Assembly (NCBI RefSeq): GCF_018860155.1
Contig: NZ_JAHKNI010000014.1
Span: forward strand, 62,001 to 126,000
Direction of reading: 5' to 3'
Source of the DNA: Nocardia albiluteola
Lineage (GTDB): Bacteria > Actinomycetota > Actinomycetes > Mycobacteriales > Mycobacteriaceae
DNA length: 64,000 nt
Positions 1-9,500 of this stretch are shown here, one piece after another. Under the pieces are notes generated by a model, which did not search any database, was not told where the DNA came from, and saw only the letters and a program-made list of their open reading frames with translations. Position 1 is the first letter of the stretch; every line of letters starts with the position of its first letter. The translations under genes and the position numbers were made by a program.

Positions 1-2
1 TC

Positions 3-1706
3 TACTACCGGGCCGCCCGCCAGCTCATCGCGCTGAGCACCGACATCCATACCGCCGTCGGCCGCGACCTGGTTTCCCAGCTCGCCGCCACCGCAGGCAT
101 GAGCGGAAACTATCCGGCGGTGGCGACATGGAACGGTGCCTACCGCCAGCACGCGGACGATGTCCGCGACGCGTCGGTGGACTATGCCGCCGCCCTGCAA
201 CACTTCGCCGACATCCTCAACATCGCCGGCTACAACTGGCAGGACGCCGAATACAACGCAAACGTCAGCGCCGACAAGGGATCACCACCACAGCGCCCCA
301 CACCCACCGCACCGAATTCGCTGAACTTCCCCGACATCCCGGACCCGAACGGCGACAACGGCCCCGGCCTGGTAATCACATCCCATAACTCCAGTCCGAG
401 CCCGTGGACGGGAGCCCCGAACGGTCGCGCCGACGCCCTCCAGGCCGCCTCCACCACCTGGAACACCTTCGCCAACAGCGCTGAGCTGTCGAACGCACCC
501 CATACACTCACTGCGGTGCGAGATTCCTTCAACGGTATCCAGGCCACCGAGATTCCCGACATACAAGAGGCCCTGGAGGCGCTCCGCAGCGGCGCGATAC
601 AGATTGCCGACGTCGCGGAGAGTCTCGGTACCCAGCTTCGCAACCATCGCGACGACCTCATCGACGCCCGCACACAACTGTGCGCATCCGCCGCGGCTGC
701 GTTCCCCGGCCATCCCGGCGTCCAGGTGGCCGCGACGAGCGATAACTCCTCGGTCCACGTTTCCGTGGCCGCGGACCTCGATGCGGTCGACATCGACAAC
801 GCCGAGTCGATCTTCACCGCCGATGAAGAATGCACCGGGCTGTTCAGCGCCCTCAACGCCGCGGGCGATGTCCGTCACGCCTTGGTCGACCCGAGCGCCC
901 TGAGCGTTCTGCCGAAGCTGAAGGCGCTCACGCAGTTACCGCTGCTCGTCGCGGACGGAAGCCCGATCCGGAATGCCAAACTGGTCGGAGAATTGGACAA
1001 CATCACCACGTGGGAGACCCCCGCCCCCACCTTGACCGCCGAGAACCTCAGCGCGCTGGACAAGTACGGCCCGCAGATGAAGAAATGGGCGATGCTCTCG
1101 GTGAAGTACGGCAACGAGGCCGGAGTCGATCCGCGCATGGTCCTGGCCATGGCACTGCAGGAGGGCGCGCCGCTGCGCACCGGCTACGACAGGGGCGAGG
1201 GCAAAAATCTCTATACAGCCCTGCAGAATCCGTCGACCTACCATCCAGACCCAGACGGGGCCGGCAAAGGAGCGCTATGGGACGAGGCGCGCTTGCGTGC
1301 GTCCGAAGTCGGCATCAGTAAGAACGGCGCGGGGAACTCCATCGGGCTGACAAATATGAAGGAACGACAGTTCAACGAGGTTAAGAATAAATACCCGGAC
1401 CAATTCCAGGGGAAGCAGTGGTCCGATCTGGTCGGGAACGATGATCTCGCTCTCAAGGCATCGGCATACAATCTGAAAATGCTCACCACCGACGCGGCAA
1501 ACCAGGCCTTGCCGAGGGTTCAGGCCGGTCAACCTTTGGATCAGTTCCTCGGATCCGGCTACAACGCCTGGGGGATCGTTGAAAACTCTAAGCACGTTGC
1601 CGACGGCGGTTCGTTTAAGCCGAACGAGATAGAGCATGGTCGGAGCACCGTAAGTGTCGCCGCACTGGCCGACCAAATCCTTTGCGGGAGCGGGGCTTAC
1701 CGGTGA
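3..1706 (+). CDS. ESX-associated secreted protein with lysozyme-like C-terminus (5' partial)
   Basis: The frame is open from the first complete codon, so the true start lies upstream; the first ATG at 99 is internal to an alpha-helical region that continues unbroken before it. The N-terminal part looks like a long WXG100/ESX-type helical domain. The last ~190 residues resemble a lysozyme-like fold: a Glu in a QEG motif, then NSIGLTN and an Ala-rich helix carrying SAYNLK, in the order seen in transglycosylase-like domains. Family knowledge suggests a type VII secretion substrate acting on peptidoglycan; this is inference. GC falls in the last third. It overlaps the next gene by 4 bp and lies near a WXG100 pair. 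A toxin or a phage-like muralytic protein are alternatives. Confidence 0.7.
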   Translation, partial: YYRAARQLIALSTDIHTAVGRDLVSQLAATAGMSGNYPAVATWNGAYRQHADDVRDASVDYAAALQHFADILNIAGYNWQDAEYNANVSADKGSPPQRPTPTAPNSLNFPDIPDPNGDNGPGLVITSHNSSPSPWTGAPNGRADALQAASTTWNTFANSAELSNAPHTLTAVRDSFNGIQATEIPDIQEALEALRSGAIQIADVAESLGTQLRNHRDDLIDARTQLCASAAAAFPGHPGVQVAATSDNSSVHVSVAADLDAVDIDNAESIFTADEECTGLFSALNAAGDVRHALVDPSALSVLPKLKALTQLPLLVADGSPIRNAKLVGELDNITTWETPAPTLTAENLSALDKYGPQMKKWAMLSVKYGNEAGVDPRMVLAMALQEGAPLRTGYDRGEGKNLYTALQNPSTYHPDPDGAGKGALWDEARLRASEVGISKNGAGNSIGLTNMKERQFNEVKNKYPDQFQGKQWSDLVGNDDLALKASAYNLKMLTTDAANQALPRVQAGQPLDQFLGSGYNAWGIVENSKHVADGGSFKPNEIEHGRSTVSVAALADQILCGSGAYR

Positions 1707-2230
1707 AAATCCGATACAGGCACACGAACATATGGTATCGGTTGGCCCGCGTCGTCCTCGCCGTGGTGATTATTCCCAGTATCCTGATCTTCGGCTATCA
1801 TCGCTTCGAAGCCTGGCGCAACCCCCCCAGCCAAACCTGGCACCTGGCCAATTCCATCACCGTTAAAGGGTTCAACCGATTGACTGTTATCGATGACCCG
1901 GTCGATGCCCCCATGGCCGAAGCGTATTTCATCGGTCCTCCACCGAAACCGGATCCTCTGGCGGTCGTTACGGTGCCGACTATTCAGCTGGCTACTTCGC
2001 CGAGGCCCGATCTCGGACGACCGCACGATACGCGCAGCGTTGTTACCGCAGGAGGGTTTCGCCCGGACGGTTGTGGAGCAATTGTGAGCTACGATTCGGA
2101 TCCACGCCCCACAGTTGGCCTCATGGAAGACGAACACCACATTTCGATTCTCACCAAACAGCAAATCACCGACGTACTCAACGGCACCAAGGTGTTTATA
2201 GAAGTAGTCGTCAGCGACTGCGGATGGTGA
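1703..2230 (+). CDS. small single-pass membrane/secreted protein
   Basis: GTG start at 1703 overlaps the preceding stop (GTGA) and is preceded by a purine-rich GGGAGCGGGG; an ATG 21 bp upstream is possible but lies inside the previous gene. The 175-aa product has basic residues, one hydrophobic helix at about residues 14-32 (ARVVLAVVIIPSILIF) and then an extracytoplasmic domain with two cysteines near the C-terminus. No family was recognised. Translational coupling to the ESX-type gene suggests a partner or immunity/anchor role (inference). Base composition is less GC-rich than the housekeeping genes nearby, hinting at accessory origin. Confidence 0.65.
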   Translation: MKIRYRHTNIWYRLARVVLAVVIIPSILIFGYHRFEAWRNPPSQTWHLANSITVKGFNRLTVIDDPVDAPMAEAYFIGPPPKPDPLAVVTVPTIQLATSPRPDLGRPHDTRSVVTAGGFRPDGCGAIVSYDSDPRPTVGLMEDEHHISILTKQQITDVLNGTKVFIEVVVSDCGW

Positions 2231-2262
2231 TCGAGACCGAACCTCACACCGCCGAGCCGGCC

Positions 2263-2562
2263 TCAACCCCCGCGCATCATCGAGCCGTTGACGTTCTGCG
2301 CGGTGCTGTAGTGTCCATGAGCCCGGCGGAGCCCCTCGCGCATGGCGGCAACGCCCTCGGCGAACTCCCTTGCGCCGACCGCCCATTCACGATGCGCCGT
2401 CTCGTGCGCAGTGGCGGCCGCACCCGACCAGGAGCCTTCATGCACCGCAGCTGCTCGCCGGTCGAGATCGTCCAGGCGGTCGGTGAGGAATGTGGCCAGA
2501 TTCGCAAGGTGGGTAACCAGGCTGTCGAGTTGATCGAGGTCGACGCTGAATGGTTCGGTCAT
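2263..2562 (-). CDS. WXG100 family protein (second of pair)
   Basis: 99-aa all-helical protein with a WSG turn near residue 45 between two predicted helices and no signal peptide, as expected for WXG100 (EsxA/EsxB-like) proteins exported by type VII secretion. Length fits the ~100-aa family. Its ATG overlaps the stop of the upstream WXG100 gene (ATGA at 2559-2562), so the two are co-translated and probably form a heterodimer. The C-terminus ends in a flexible Asn/Gly/Met tail rather than a clear YxxxD export signal. No ESX membrane components are in the window. Confidence 0.8.
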   Translation of the reverse strand: MTEPFSVDLDQLDSLVTHLANLATFLTDRLDDLDRRAAAVHEGSWSGAAATAHETAHREWAVGAREFAEGVAAMREGLRRAHGHYSTAQNVNGSMMRGG

Positions 2563-2882
2563 GGTAGATCCAGACTCGAGAGGTGGTCGGCGAACTGGTC
2601 GTCCTGGCGGGTGTAGGCCTGCGCGGTGAAGCCGAGCGTGGACGCCATCGTCGTCAACGCGTCGATGATCTTATCCCCGCCATCCTGACACTCGCTCCAG
2701 CCGCTCAAGAAACCGGCCGATGCCGTTCCCGTCCAACCCTTTTCGGTTACGGTCTGGACCTGACGACCGGCCTCGGCCAACGCCGAGCGCAGCTCGCCAG
2801 CCAACTCGTGGGCGTACTTGCCCAGCGCCACAACATCATCCGGCACAACCGTTAGTTCCGGATCGCCCCCCACGCCACTCAT
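2559..2882 (-). CDS. WXG100 family protein (first of pair)
   Basis: 107-aa helical protein with a WTG turn near residue 50 and a C-terminal helix (Y-x-R-x-D-D-x-F), consistent with a WXG100 member. It is the promoter-proximal gene of a two-gene unit coupled by ATGA to the second WXG100 gene. The pair points tail-to-tail toward the secreted protein/membrane protein pair at 3-2230. Role inferred from family: heterodimeric chaperone or export partner for the large substrate next door. The exact ESX system cannot be told from the sequence. Confidence 0.8.
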   Translation of the reverse strand: MSGVGGDPELTVVPDDVVALGKYAHELAGELRSALAEAGRQVQTVTEKGWTGTASAGFLSGWSECQDGGDKIIDALTTMASTLGFTAQAYTRQDDQFADHLSSLDLP

Positions 2883-2954
2883 GCGCGGAGGCTACCACGA
2901 GAAGCGTATGGGTGCGACCAAGCCAGATCAATCCTCTCGTCCCCTGCCCCGAAC

Positions 2955-4358
2955 CTACGGCTCGGATGGGGGGTTTCGCACTGGCAGCTCCGCCCCCACC
3001 CGCGCCCAGCGCCCGGACAGCGCGCGCCAGCCGACCGCGAACAGACGAGCGACGATGAAGGTGCTCAACCCGGCCCAGATTCCGGCGACCCCCCAGTGGC
3101 AGACCAGCGACAGCCAGATCACCGGCAGGAAGCCGAGCAGGCCGGCGGCCATCGTGGTGGTGCGCAGGTAGGCGGCATCACCCGCGCCCAGGAGCACCCC
3201 GTCCAGGGCGAAGACCACACCGCCGATGGGGACGAGGGGGACGAAGAACCACCAGATGACGTGGACGCGCTCGAGCACGTGCGGGTCGCCGGTGAACAGC
3301 TGCGGGATCAGCGTGCCGCCCGCGGCAAAGATCACCGCCAAGATCAGGGCGAACACGGTCGACCAGACCGTGACCCGCCGCGCCAGCCGCCGCGCTCCGG
3401 CGGCATCGCCCGCACCCAGGGTCGCGCCCACCAGCGTCTGCGCGGCGATCGCGAGCGAATCCAGGGTGAGCCCGAGGAAGTTCCACAGCTGCAGCACCAG
3501 CTGGTGCGCCGCCACCGAGGCCGCGCCGAACCGGGCTGCGACGGCGCCCGCGGAGACGAAGCAGGCCTGAAAGGCGAAGCTGCGCATGATCAGATCGCGG
3601 CCCAGCCGGAGCTGATCCCGCATGATCGGGGGGTGGGGAGCTAATGGAACCCGTTGGCGCACAAGAGCACTCACGAACAGCAACCCAGCCACCAACTGCC
3701 CCGTCAGATTCGCGACCGCCGATCCGGCCAGCCCGAGCCGCGGCGCTCCCAGCAGCCCGTGCACCAGAACCAGGCACAACACCCCCGACACCGCGAAGCC
3801 GCCGATCACGTAGGCCAGCGGCCGCCGCGTCTGCTGTACGCCGCGCATCCACCCGTTGCCCGCATTGGCCAGCAGGATCAGCGGAACGCCGAACGCCGCG
3901 ATCCGCACCCACCGCAGCGCCTGGTCCGCGATGTCCGCCCCGCCCGCGATCGCGTGGGTGATCGGCCCCGCGAAGACCTGCAACACCACGACGATCGCCA
4001 GCCCCACCCCGACCGCCAGCCAGCTGGCCTGCACGCCCTCCCCCACCGCTCCGGGCGTATCGCCCGCCCCGTGCCGCCGCGCGGCCCGAGCCGTGGTGCC
4101 ATAACTCAAAAATGTCAGCTGCGTGCTCACCAGCCCCAGAATCAGCCCGCCCACGGCGAGCCCGGCCAGCGCCAGCGCCCCCAGCCGCCCCACCACGGCC
4201 ATATCGAACAGCAGGTAGACCGGCTCCGCGACCAGCACCCCCAACGTCGGAATCGCGATCCGCAGAATCCGCCCCGGCCCCGCATCCACCGGATTGCCGA
4301 CGACCTCACCGGCGTCCAACTCCATCGCAGCCCCATCACCAGCCATGGCGCCCAGCAT
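2955..4358 (-). CDS. dinF: MATE family efflux transporter (DinF type)
   Basis: 467-aa protein with about 12 hydrophobic helices in two homologous halves typical of the MATE fold; it exports cationic drugs or metabolites using an ion gradient. The open frame extends to 4628, but hydrophobic homologous sequence begins near residue 20 and the ATG at 4358 has GGTGGGGG five bases upstream; ATGs at 4346 and 4325 are alternatives. It is the last gene of the block that corresponds to Rv2836c-Rv2842c of M. tuberculosis, but here it is separated from nrnA by ~320 bp containing an antitoxin remnant, so it may have its own promoter. Confidence 0.88.
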   Translation of the reverse strand: MLGAMAGDGAAMELDAGEVVGNPVDAGPGRILRIAIPTLGVLVAEPVYLLFDMAVVGRLGALALAGLAVGGLILGLVSTQLTFLSYGTTARAARRHGAGDTPGAVGEGVQASWLAVGVGLAIVVVLQVFAGPITHAIAGGADIADQALRWVRIAAFGVPLILLANAGNGWMRGVQQTRRPLAYVIGGFAVSGVLCLVLVHGLLGAPRLGLAGSAVANLTGQLVAGLLFVSALVRQRVPLAPHPPIMRDQLRLGRDLIMRSFAFQACFVSAGAVAARFGAASVAAHQLVLQLWNFLGLTLDSLAIAAQTLVGATLGAGDAAGARRLARRVTVWSTVFALILAVIFAAGGTLIPQLFTGDPHVLERVHVIWWFFVPLVPIGGVVFALDGVLLGAGDAAYLRTTTMAAGLLGFLPVIWLSLVCHWGVAGIWAGLSTFIVARLFAVGWRALSGRWARVGAELPVRNPPSEP

Positions 4359-4415
4359 ACGAACCCCCACCGACACCTTCGCGCGGCGTCGCGGCACGAC
4401 CAGGCATCCTGAATC

Positions 4416-4607
4416 ATGGGCAGCGATATGACGGTCACCCACGACGGCGAGGGCAGCGAGCTGGTCCCCCGACGCAGGCGGCGTTTCGTACATCGTGAGG
4501 ACTTTGCGGCAATGTCGGACAACGCTCCGACCGTCAACCTCGAAGCATTCCGGGCAGACCAGGACGTGGCGATCGACAATGCCTCGACCAGTCCCTGGGA
4601 TCGCTGA
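4416..4607 (+). pseudogene. remnant of Phd/YefM-type antitoxin (C-terminal part)
   Basis: The 63-residue frame matches the usual C-terminal half of Phd/YefM antitoxins: a T-V-T-x-D-G-E strand, L-V-P followed by an Arg run, then RFV-x-REDF-x-AM, FRADQD and a final SPWDR. The N-terminal DNA-binding part is missing (a stop lies immediately upstream at 4410) and no PIN or RelE toxin follows. It occupies the gap between nrnA and dinF. Recognition is by eye from family knowledge; a functional orphan antitoxin fragment cannot be excluded. Confidence 0.4.
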
Positions 4608-4682
4608 TCCCTCGAGTCCCGATGACATGTCCGCGGAACCGCGACAACGGAATTCGGCTCAGCCGATCAACGCGGCGCGCAT

Positions 4683-5690
4683 TCAGGCCGGTTCGAGCGC
4701 GGTGATCAACGCGGCGAGCAACTCTTCCGGGACGCCCGCGGCGGTGTAGCCCGCGGCGTAGCGGTGGCCGCCGCCGCCCAGCCGGGCGGCGACCTCTGCG
4801 ACGTCGACGCCGTCGGCCGTACCGATGGCGCTGTCGCGGGAGCGGAGCGAGACGGTCCAGTGCTCGGGCATCGCGCGGGATTCCTTGAAGACCACGGCGA
4901 TCGCGGCCTCGGCGGTGGTGCGGATGACGTCGATGACGCTCTCGACCTCCTCCGAGCGCACCTCGCCGATGTCCTCGCGCCGGACGAATACCGAGACCAG
5001 GCCGGCACCGCCGGCCGCGGCCGGGTCGATCCGCGCGGTGTCCAGGACGCGGGAGAGCATGCGGAGCCAGCCGAACGGGTGGGTGTCCATCAGGGTGCGG
5101 GTGATGCCCGCACCGTCGATGCCGGTCGCCAGCAATCGTTCAGCAAGCCGATGGGTTCCCGGGCCGGCCCACTTGAACGACCCGGTATCGGTGACCAGGC
5201 CCGCGAACAGGCAGTGGGCGATGTCCCGGTCGATCGGCACGCCCCACGCGTCGAATATCCGCGCCAGCAGCGCCGTGGTGGACTCCGCGGTCGGATCCAC
5301 GACGTTCACGGTGCCGAAGCAGGTGTTGGAGCGGTGATGGTCGAGCACCAGAGTCGTTGCCGCACCGGCGATCCGGTCGGCCAGCGCGCCCAGACGACCG
5401 GCACTGCCGCAGTCGACCGCGACCAGCAGGTCCACCCGCTCGGGCACCCGGTCCGGCGGCACCAGATGTTCGGCGCCCGGCAGCGAGCGCATCGAGACCG
5501 GGAGTTCGGCGGGCGCCGCGAACGACACCCGCACCGGGACCCTGCGCCGGTGCAGCACCTGCGCCAACGCCAGCCCGCTGCCGACGGTGTCGGCATCGGG
5601 CTGCACATGACACAGCACCGTGACCGACTCCGCGGCGTCGAGAACCTGCACTGCCGCGGCCAGATCGGCGGCCGGTGTTACTGCTGTCAT
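4683..5690 (-). CDS. nrnA: DHH family bifunctional oligoribonuclease / pAp phosphatase
   Basis: 335-aa protein with all DHH signature motifs: HVQPDADTVGS at the N-terminus, the VAVDCG motif, LDHHRSN in the middle and a GGGGH loop in the C-terminal DHHA1 domain. The family degrades 2-5-nt RNA fragments and dephosphorylates 3'-phosphoadenosine 5'-phosphate using Mn2+. ATG 5690 is chosen because similarity starts right there, 28 bp after rbfA; the frame is open far upstream only because it runs across rbfA. Synteny matches Rv2837c, which supports the assignment. Confidence 0.92.
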   Translation of the reverse strand: MTAVTPAADLAAAVQVLDAAESVTVLCHVQPDADTVGSGLALAQVLHRRRVPVRVSFAAPAELPVSMRSLPGAEHLVPPDRVPERVDLLVAVDCGSAGRLGALADRIAGAATTLVLDHHRSNTCFGTVNVVDPTAESTTALLARIFDAWGVPIDRDIAHCLFAGLVTDTGSFKWAGPGTHRLAERLLATGIDGAGITRTLMDTHPFGWLRMLSRVLDTARIDPAAAGGAGLVSVFVRREDIGEVRSEEVESVIDVIRTTAEAAIAVVFKESRAMPEHWTVSLRSRDSAIGTADGVDVAEVAARLGGGGHRYAAGYTAAGVPEELLAALITALEPA

Positions 5691-5718
5691 GAAACGCACC
5701 CACAGACCGCGAGGGCGG

Positions 5719-6162
5719 TCAGTCTTCCTGCTCCGGCTCGATCTTGTAGGGGTCGGCGTCGCCGGCGTGCGTGGCGGTGGCCGCGACCTGCGCGACCCGC
5801 TCGTCGACCGCGCGGGCCCGGGCCAGCAATTCCTCCATCTCCCGCGCCGCATCGGGCACGGTGTCCAGGACGAATGCCAGCGTCGGCGTGAATTTGATGC
5901 CGGTCGCGGCGCCGACCTTGGAGCGCAGCACGCCCTTGGCCTTCTCCAGGCCCGCGGCGGCGGCCGCGTAATCGGGCTCGGTCTGCAGGTTTTCCCCGAG
6001 CACTGTGTAGTAGACGGTCGCTTCGCGCAGATCACCGGTCACCTTCGCATCGGTGACGGTGACGAAACTCAGCCGCGGATCCTTGATTTCGTATTCGATC
6101 GCGGTGCCGACGATCGTGACGATCCGCTTCGCGAGTCGGCGTGCCCTGGCCTGATCCACCAT
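5719..6162 (-). CDS. rbfA: ribosome-binding factor A
   Basis: 147-aa KH-fold protein that binds the 30S subunit and helps process the 5' end of 16S rRNA and cold adaptation. Conserved features are the RRLAKRI start, EIKDPRL-x-FVTVTD, the ATVYYTVLG strand and the FVLDTVPD region. ATG 6162 has a perfect GGAGGA five bases upstream (the frame extends to 6255 without a better start). It lies between ylxP and nrnA in the infB operon, the usual place. The acidic C-terminal tail (EPEQED) is common in actinobacteria. Confidence 0.95.
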   Translation of the reverse strand: MVDQARARRLAKRIVTIVGTAIEYEIKDPRLSFVTVTDAKVTGDLREATVYYTVLGENLQTEPDYAAAAAGLEKAKGVLRSKVGAATGIKFTPTLAFVLDTVPDAAREMEELLARARAVDERVAQVAATATHAGDADPYKIEPEQED

Positions 6163-6176
6163 GGCTTCCTCCTGGA

Positions 6177-6467
6177 TTAGTCTTCGGGTCCGAAGATCCT
6201 GCGGCGTACTGCCAGCAACTCTAACTCCGGACGGGCCGCGACGTGGCGTTCGCATTTGTCCAGCACCTCGGTGAGATGTCCCATCTCGGAGCTGACCATG
6301 GCGACGCCCAGTAGTGTGCGGCGATGTTTGTCCTGTTCTCCGCCCTCGGCCGCGCAGACGCCGAAGCGCTGTAGCTCGGCCACTACCGGACGGATCACCG
6401 AGCGCTTCTGCTTCAGCGAATGCACTTCGCCGAGCAGGATGTCGAACTCCAGCGCTCCGACGAACAA
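6177..6467 (-). CDS. ylxP: DUF503 / YlxP-like protein
   Basis: 96-aa protein with FDILLGEVHSLKQKRSVIRPV near the N-terminus, diagnostic of DUF503 (YlxP), a small ferredoxin-like protein of unclear ribosome-related role that lies between infB and rbfA in many Gram-positives. The start is TTG 6467, preceded by AGGTGAG; the open frame runs upstream into infB without homologous sequence. The gene is 14 bp from rbfA and 79 bp from infB. M. tuberculosis lacks it at this position, so its presence fits Nocardia/Rhodococcus better. Confidence 0.9.
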   Translation of the reverse strand: MFVGALEFDILLGEVHSLKQKRSVIRPVVAELQRFGVCAAEGGEQDKHRRTLLGVAMVSSEMGHLTEVLDKCERHVAARPELELLAVRRRIFGPED

Positions 6468-6546
6468 GGGCTCACCTCTTTGTGTTTCGTGGTTCGGCCA
6501 CTGCGCGCCGGGCGAAAACCTCTCGCCCGGCGCACAGTTCGACACC

Positions 6547-9500
6547 TTAGTCCCGCGGCTTCTCCCGAAGCTCGTAGGCCTCGATGACGTCGCCTTCCTT
6601 GATGTCGTTGTAGCCCAAGGTGATACCACATTCGAAGCCCTCGCGAGCCTCGGTGACATCTTCCTTCTCCCGGCGCAGCGACTGCAGCGTGGTCTCGGCG
6701 ACCACCATGTTGTCGCGGAGCAGGCGCACCTTGGCGTTGCGCTTGACCGACCCGGAGGTGACCATGCAACCGGCGATGTTGCCGAACTTCGAGGACCGGA
6801 AGATCGCGCGGATCTCGGCGCGACCCAGCTCGACCTCTTCGTAGATCGGCTTGAGCATGCCCTTGAGGGCCTTCTCGATCTCGTCGATGGCCTGGTAGAT
6901 CACCGAGTAGTACCGGATGTCCACGCCCTCGCGGTTGGCCAGCTCGGTCGCCTTGCCCTCGGCGCGCACATTGAACCCGATGATGATCGCGTTCGAGGCC
7001 GAGGCCAGGTTGACGTTGGTCTCCGTGACGCCACCGACACCGCGGTCGATGACGCGCAGGCGCACCTCGTCGCCGATGTCGATGCCCAGCAGGGCCTCCT
7101 CGAGCGCCTCGACGGTACCCGAGTTGTCGCCCTTGAGGATCAGGTTCAGCTCCGAGGTCTCCTTCAGAGCGGCATCCAGATCTTCCAGGCTGATCCGCTT
7201 GCGGCTGCGAGCGGCCAGCGCGTTGCGCTTGCGCGCATTGCGCCGGTCGGCGATCTGGCGGGCGATCCGGTCCTCGTCGACGACCAGGAGGTTGTCACCC
7301 GCGCCCGGCACCGACGTGAAGCCGATGACCTGGACCGGCCGCGACGGCAGTGCCGCCACGACGTCCTCGCCGTGCTCGTCGACCATGCGCCGGACGCGAC
7401 CGTAGGCGTCGCCGGCCACGACCGAGTCGCCGACCCGCAGCGTGCCGCGCTGGATGAGCACGGTCGCCACCGGGCCACGGCCGCGGTCCAGGTGCGCCTC
7501 GATGGCCACACCCTGGGCGTCCATGTCCGGGTTCGCCCGCAGGTCCAGGGACGCGTCCGCGGTCAGCAGCACCGCCTCGAGCAGCGCCTCGATGTTGGTG
7601 CCCTGCTTGGCGGAGATGTCGACGAACATGGTGTCGCCACCGTATTCCTCGGCCACCAGCCCGTACTCGGTCAGCTGCTGCCGGATCTTGTCCGGGTTGG
7701 CGCCTTCCTTGTCGATCTTGTTGACCGCCACCACGATCGGCACGTCGGCCGCCTGGGCGTGGTTGACCGCCTCCACCGTCTGCGGCATGACGCCGTCGTC
7801 GGCCGCGACCACGAGGATCGCGATGTCGGTGGCCTTCGCGCCGCGGGCACGCATGGCGGTGAACGCCTCGTGACCCGGGGTGTCGATGAAGGTGATCAGC
7901 CGGTCTTCGTCGTTGAGGTGCGTCAGCACCTGGTAGGCGCCGATGTGCTGGGTGATGCCGCCGGCCTCGCCCTCGCGGACGTTGGCCTTGCGGATGGTGT
8001 CCAGCAGTCGGGTCTTACCGTGGTCGACGTGACCCATGACGGTCACGACCGGCGGACGGATCTCGAGGTCCTCTTCGCCGCCCTCGTCCTCGCCGTAGGT
8101 GAGGTCGAAGCTCTCCAGCAGCTCGCGGTCCTCGTCCTCCGGGGAGACCACGTGCACGACGTAGTTCATCTCCGAGCCGAGCAGCTCGAGGGTCTCGTCG
8201 TTCACCGACTGGGTCGCGGTGACCATCTCGCCGAGGTTGAACAGCGCCTGCACCAGCGAGGCCGGGTTGGCGTTGATCTTCTCGGCGAAGTCGGACAGCG
8301 ACGCGCCGCGGGCGAGACGGATGATCTCGCCGTTGCCGCGCGGCAGCCGCACGCCGCCGACGGCGGGCGCCTGCATCGAGTCGTACTCTTGCCGCTTCTG
8401 CCGCTTGGACTTGCGACCACGACGCGGGGCGCCGCCTGGACGACCGAACGCGCCGGCCGCGCCGCCGCGACCGCCCGGGCCACCGGGACGACCGCCACCG
8501 CCACCGCCACCGGGACGACCGCGGAAACCACCGGCCGCGGGAGCGCCCGCACCGGCACCGGGCGCACCGGTACCGCCACCGCCACCGCCGCGGTAGCCGC
8601 CACCGCCGCCACCACCACCGGGACGCGGACCACCCTGGCCGCCACCGGGACGACCCGGACGACCGGCGCCCGCCGGACCCGGACGCGCCGCACGCTGCGG
8701 CATCGCACCCGGGTTGGGCCGGGGCGGCATCGAGCCGGGGCTGGGCCGCGGACCACCGGGACGCGGGCCACCGCCCTGCGCCGCGGCCGGACGCTGACCG
8801 CCCTGACCGCCGGGACCACCCTGCCGCTGGCCGGGACCCGGACGGGGACCGCCCTGGGCCGGACCCGGACGCGGGCCACCGGGGCCCGGGGCCGGACGCG
8901 GCGCGGGACGCTCCGGCGCCGAAGAGAAGGGATTATTGCCGACCCGAGGCGTCTTCGGCCCGGGCTTGGGGCCACCCGGACGCGGGCCGCCGCCCTGCGC
9001 GGGGGCCGGACGCTGCTGCTGACCGGGACGCGGACCACCGGGGGTCGGGCGCGGACCGGCCGACGGCGCGGCGCCCTGCTGCGCGGCGGGCGCCTGGGGC
9101 TGCGCCGCGGGGGCCTGGCTCTGCGCGGGTGCGCTGTGCTGCGCCGCGGGCCGGGCCTGCTCCTGCGGAGCGGGCTTGGCGGCGGGACCGGGCTTGACCG
9201 CCGGGCCGGGACGCGCGGACGACGGCGCGGGCGCCGGAGCCTTCGCGGCCGGGGCGACCGAGGGGGACGGCGCGGGAGCCGGAGCCGGCGCGGGGGTGCG
9301 CGGTCCCGGACGGGGACCCGGCGTCGCACCGGAGGTGGGCTTGGGCGCCGGACGTCCGGACGGACCGGCGCTGGGCTTCCCAGCCGATTTCGCGGTGCCG
9401 TTGGCGGGTTTGGCGCCCAACGATTCCCGCAGGCGACGCGCGACGGGGGCCTCCACCGTCGAGCTCGCCGACTTTACGAACTCGCCCTGCTCCTTGAGCG

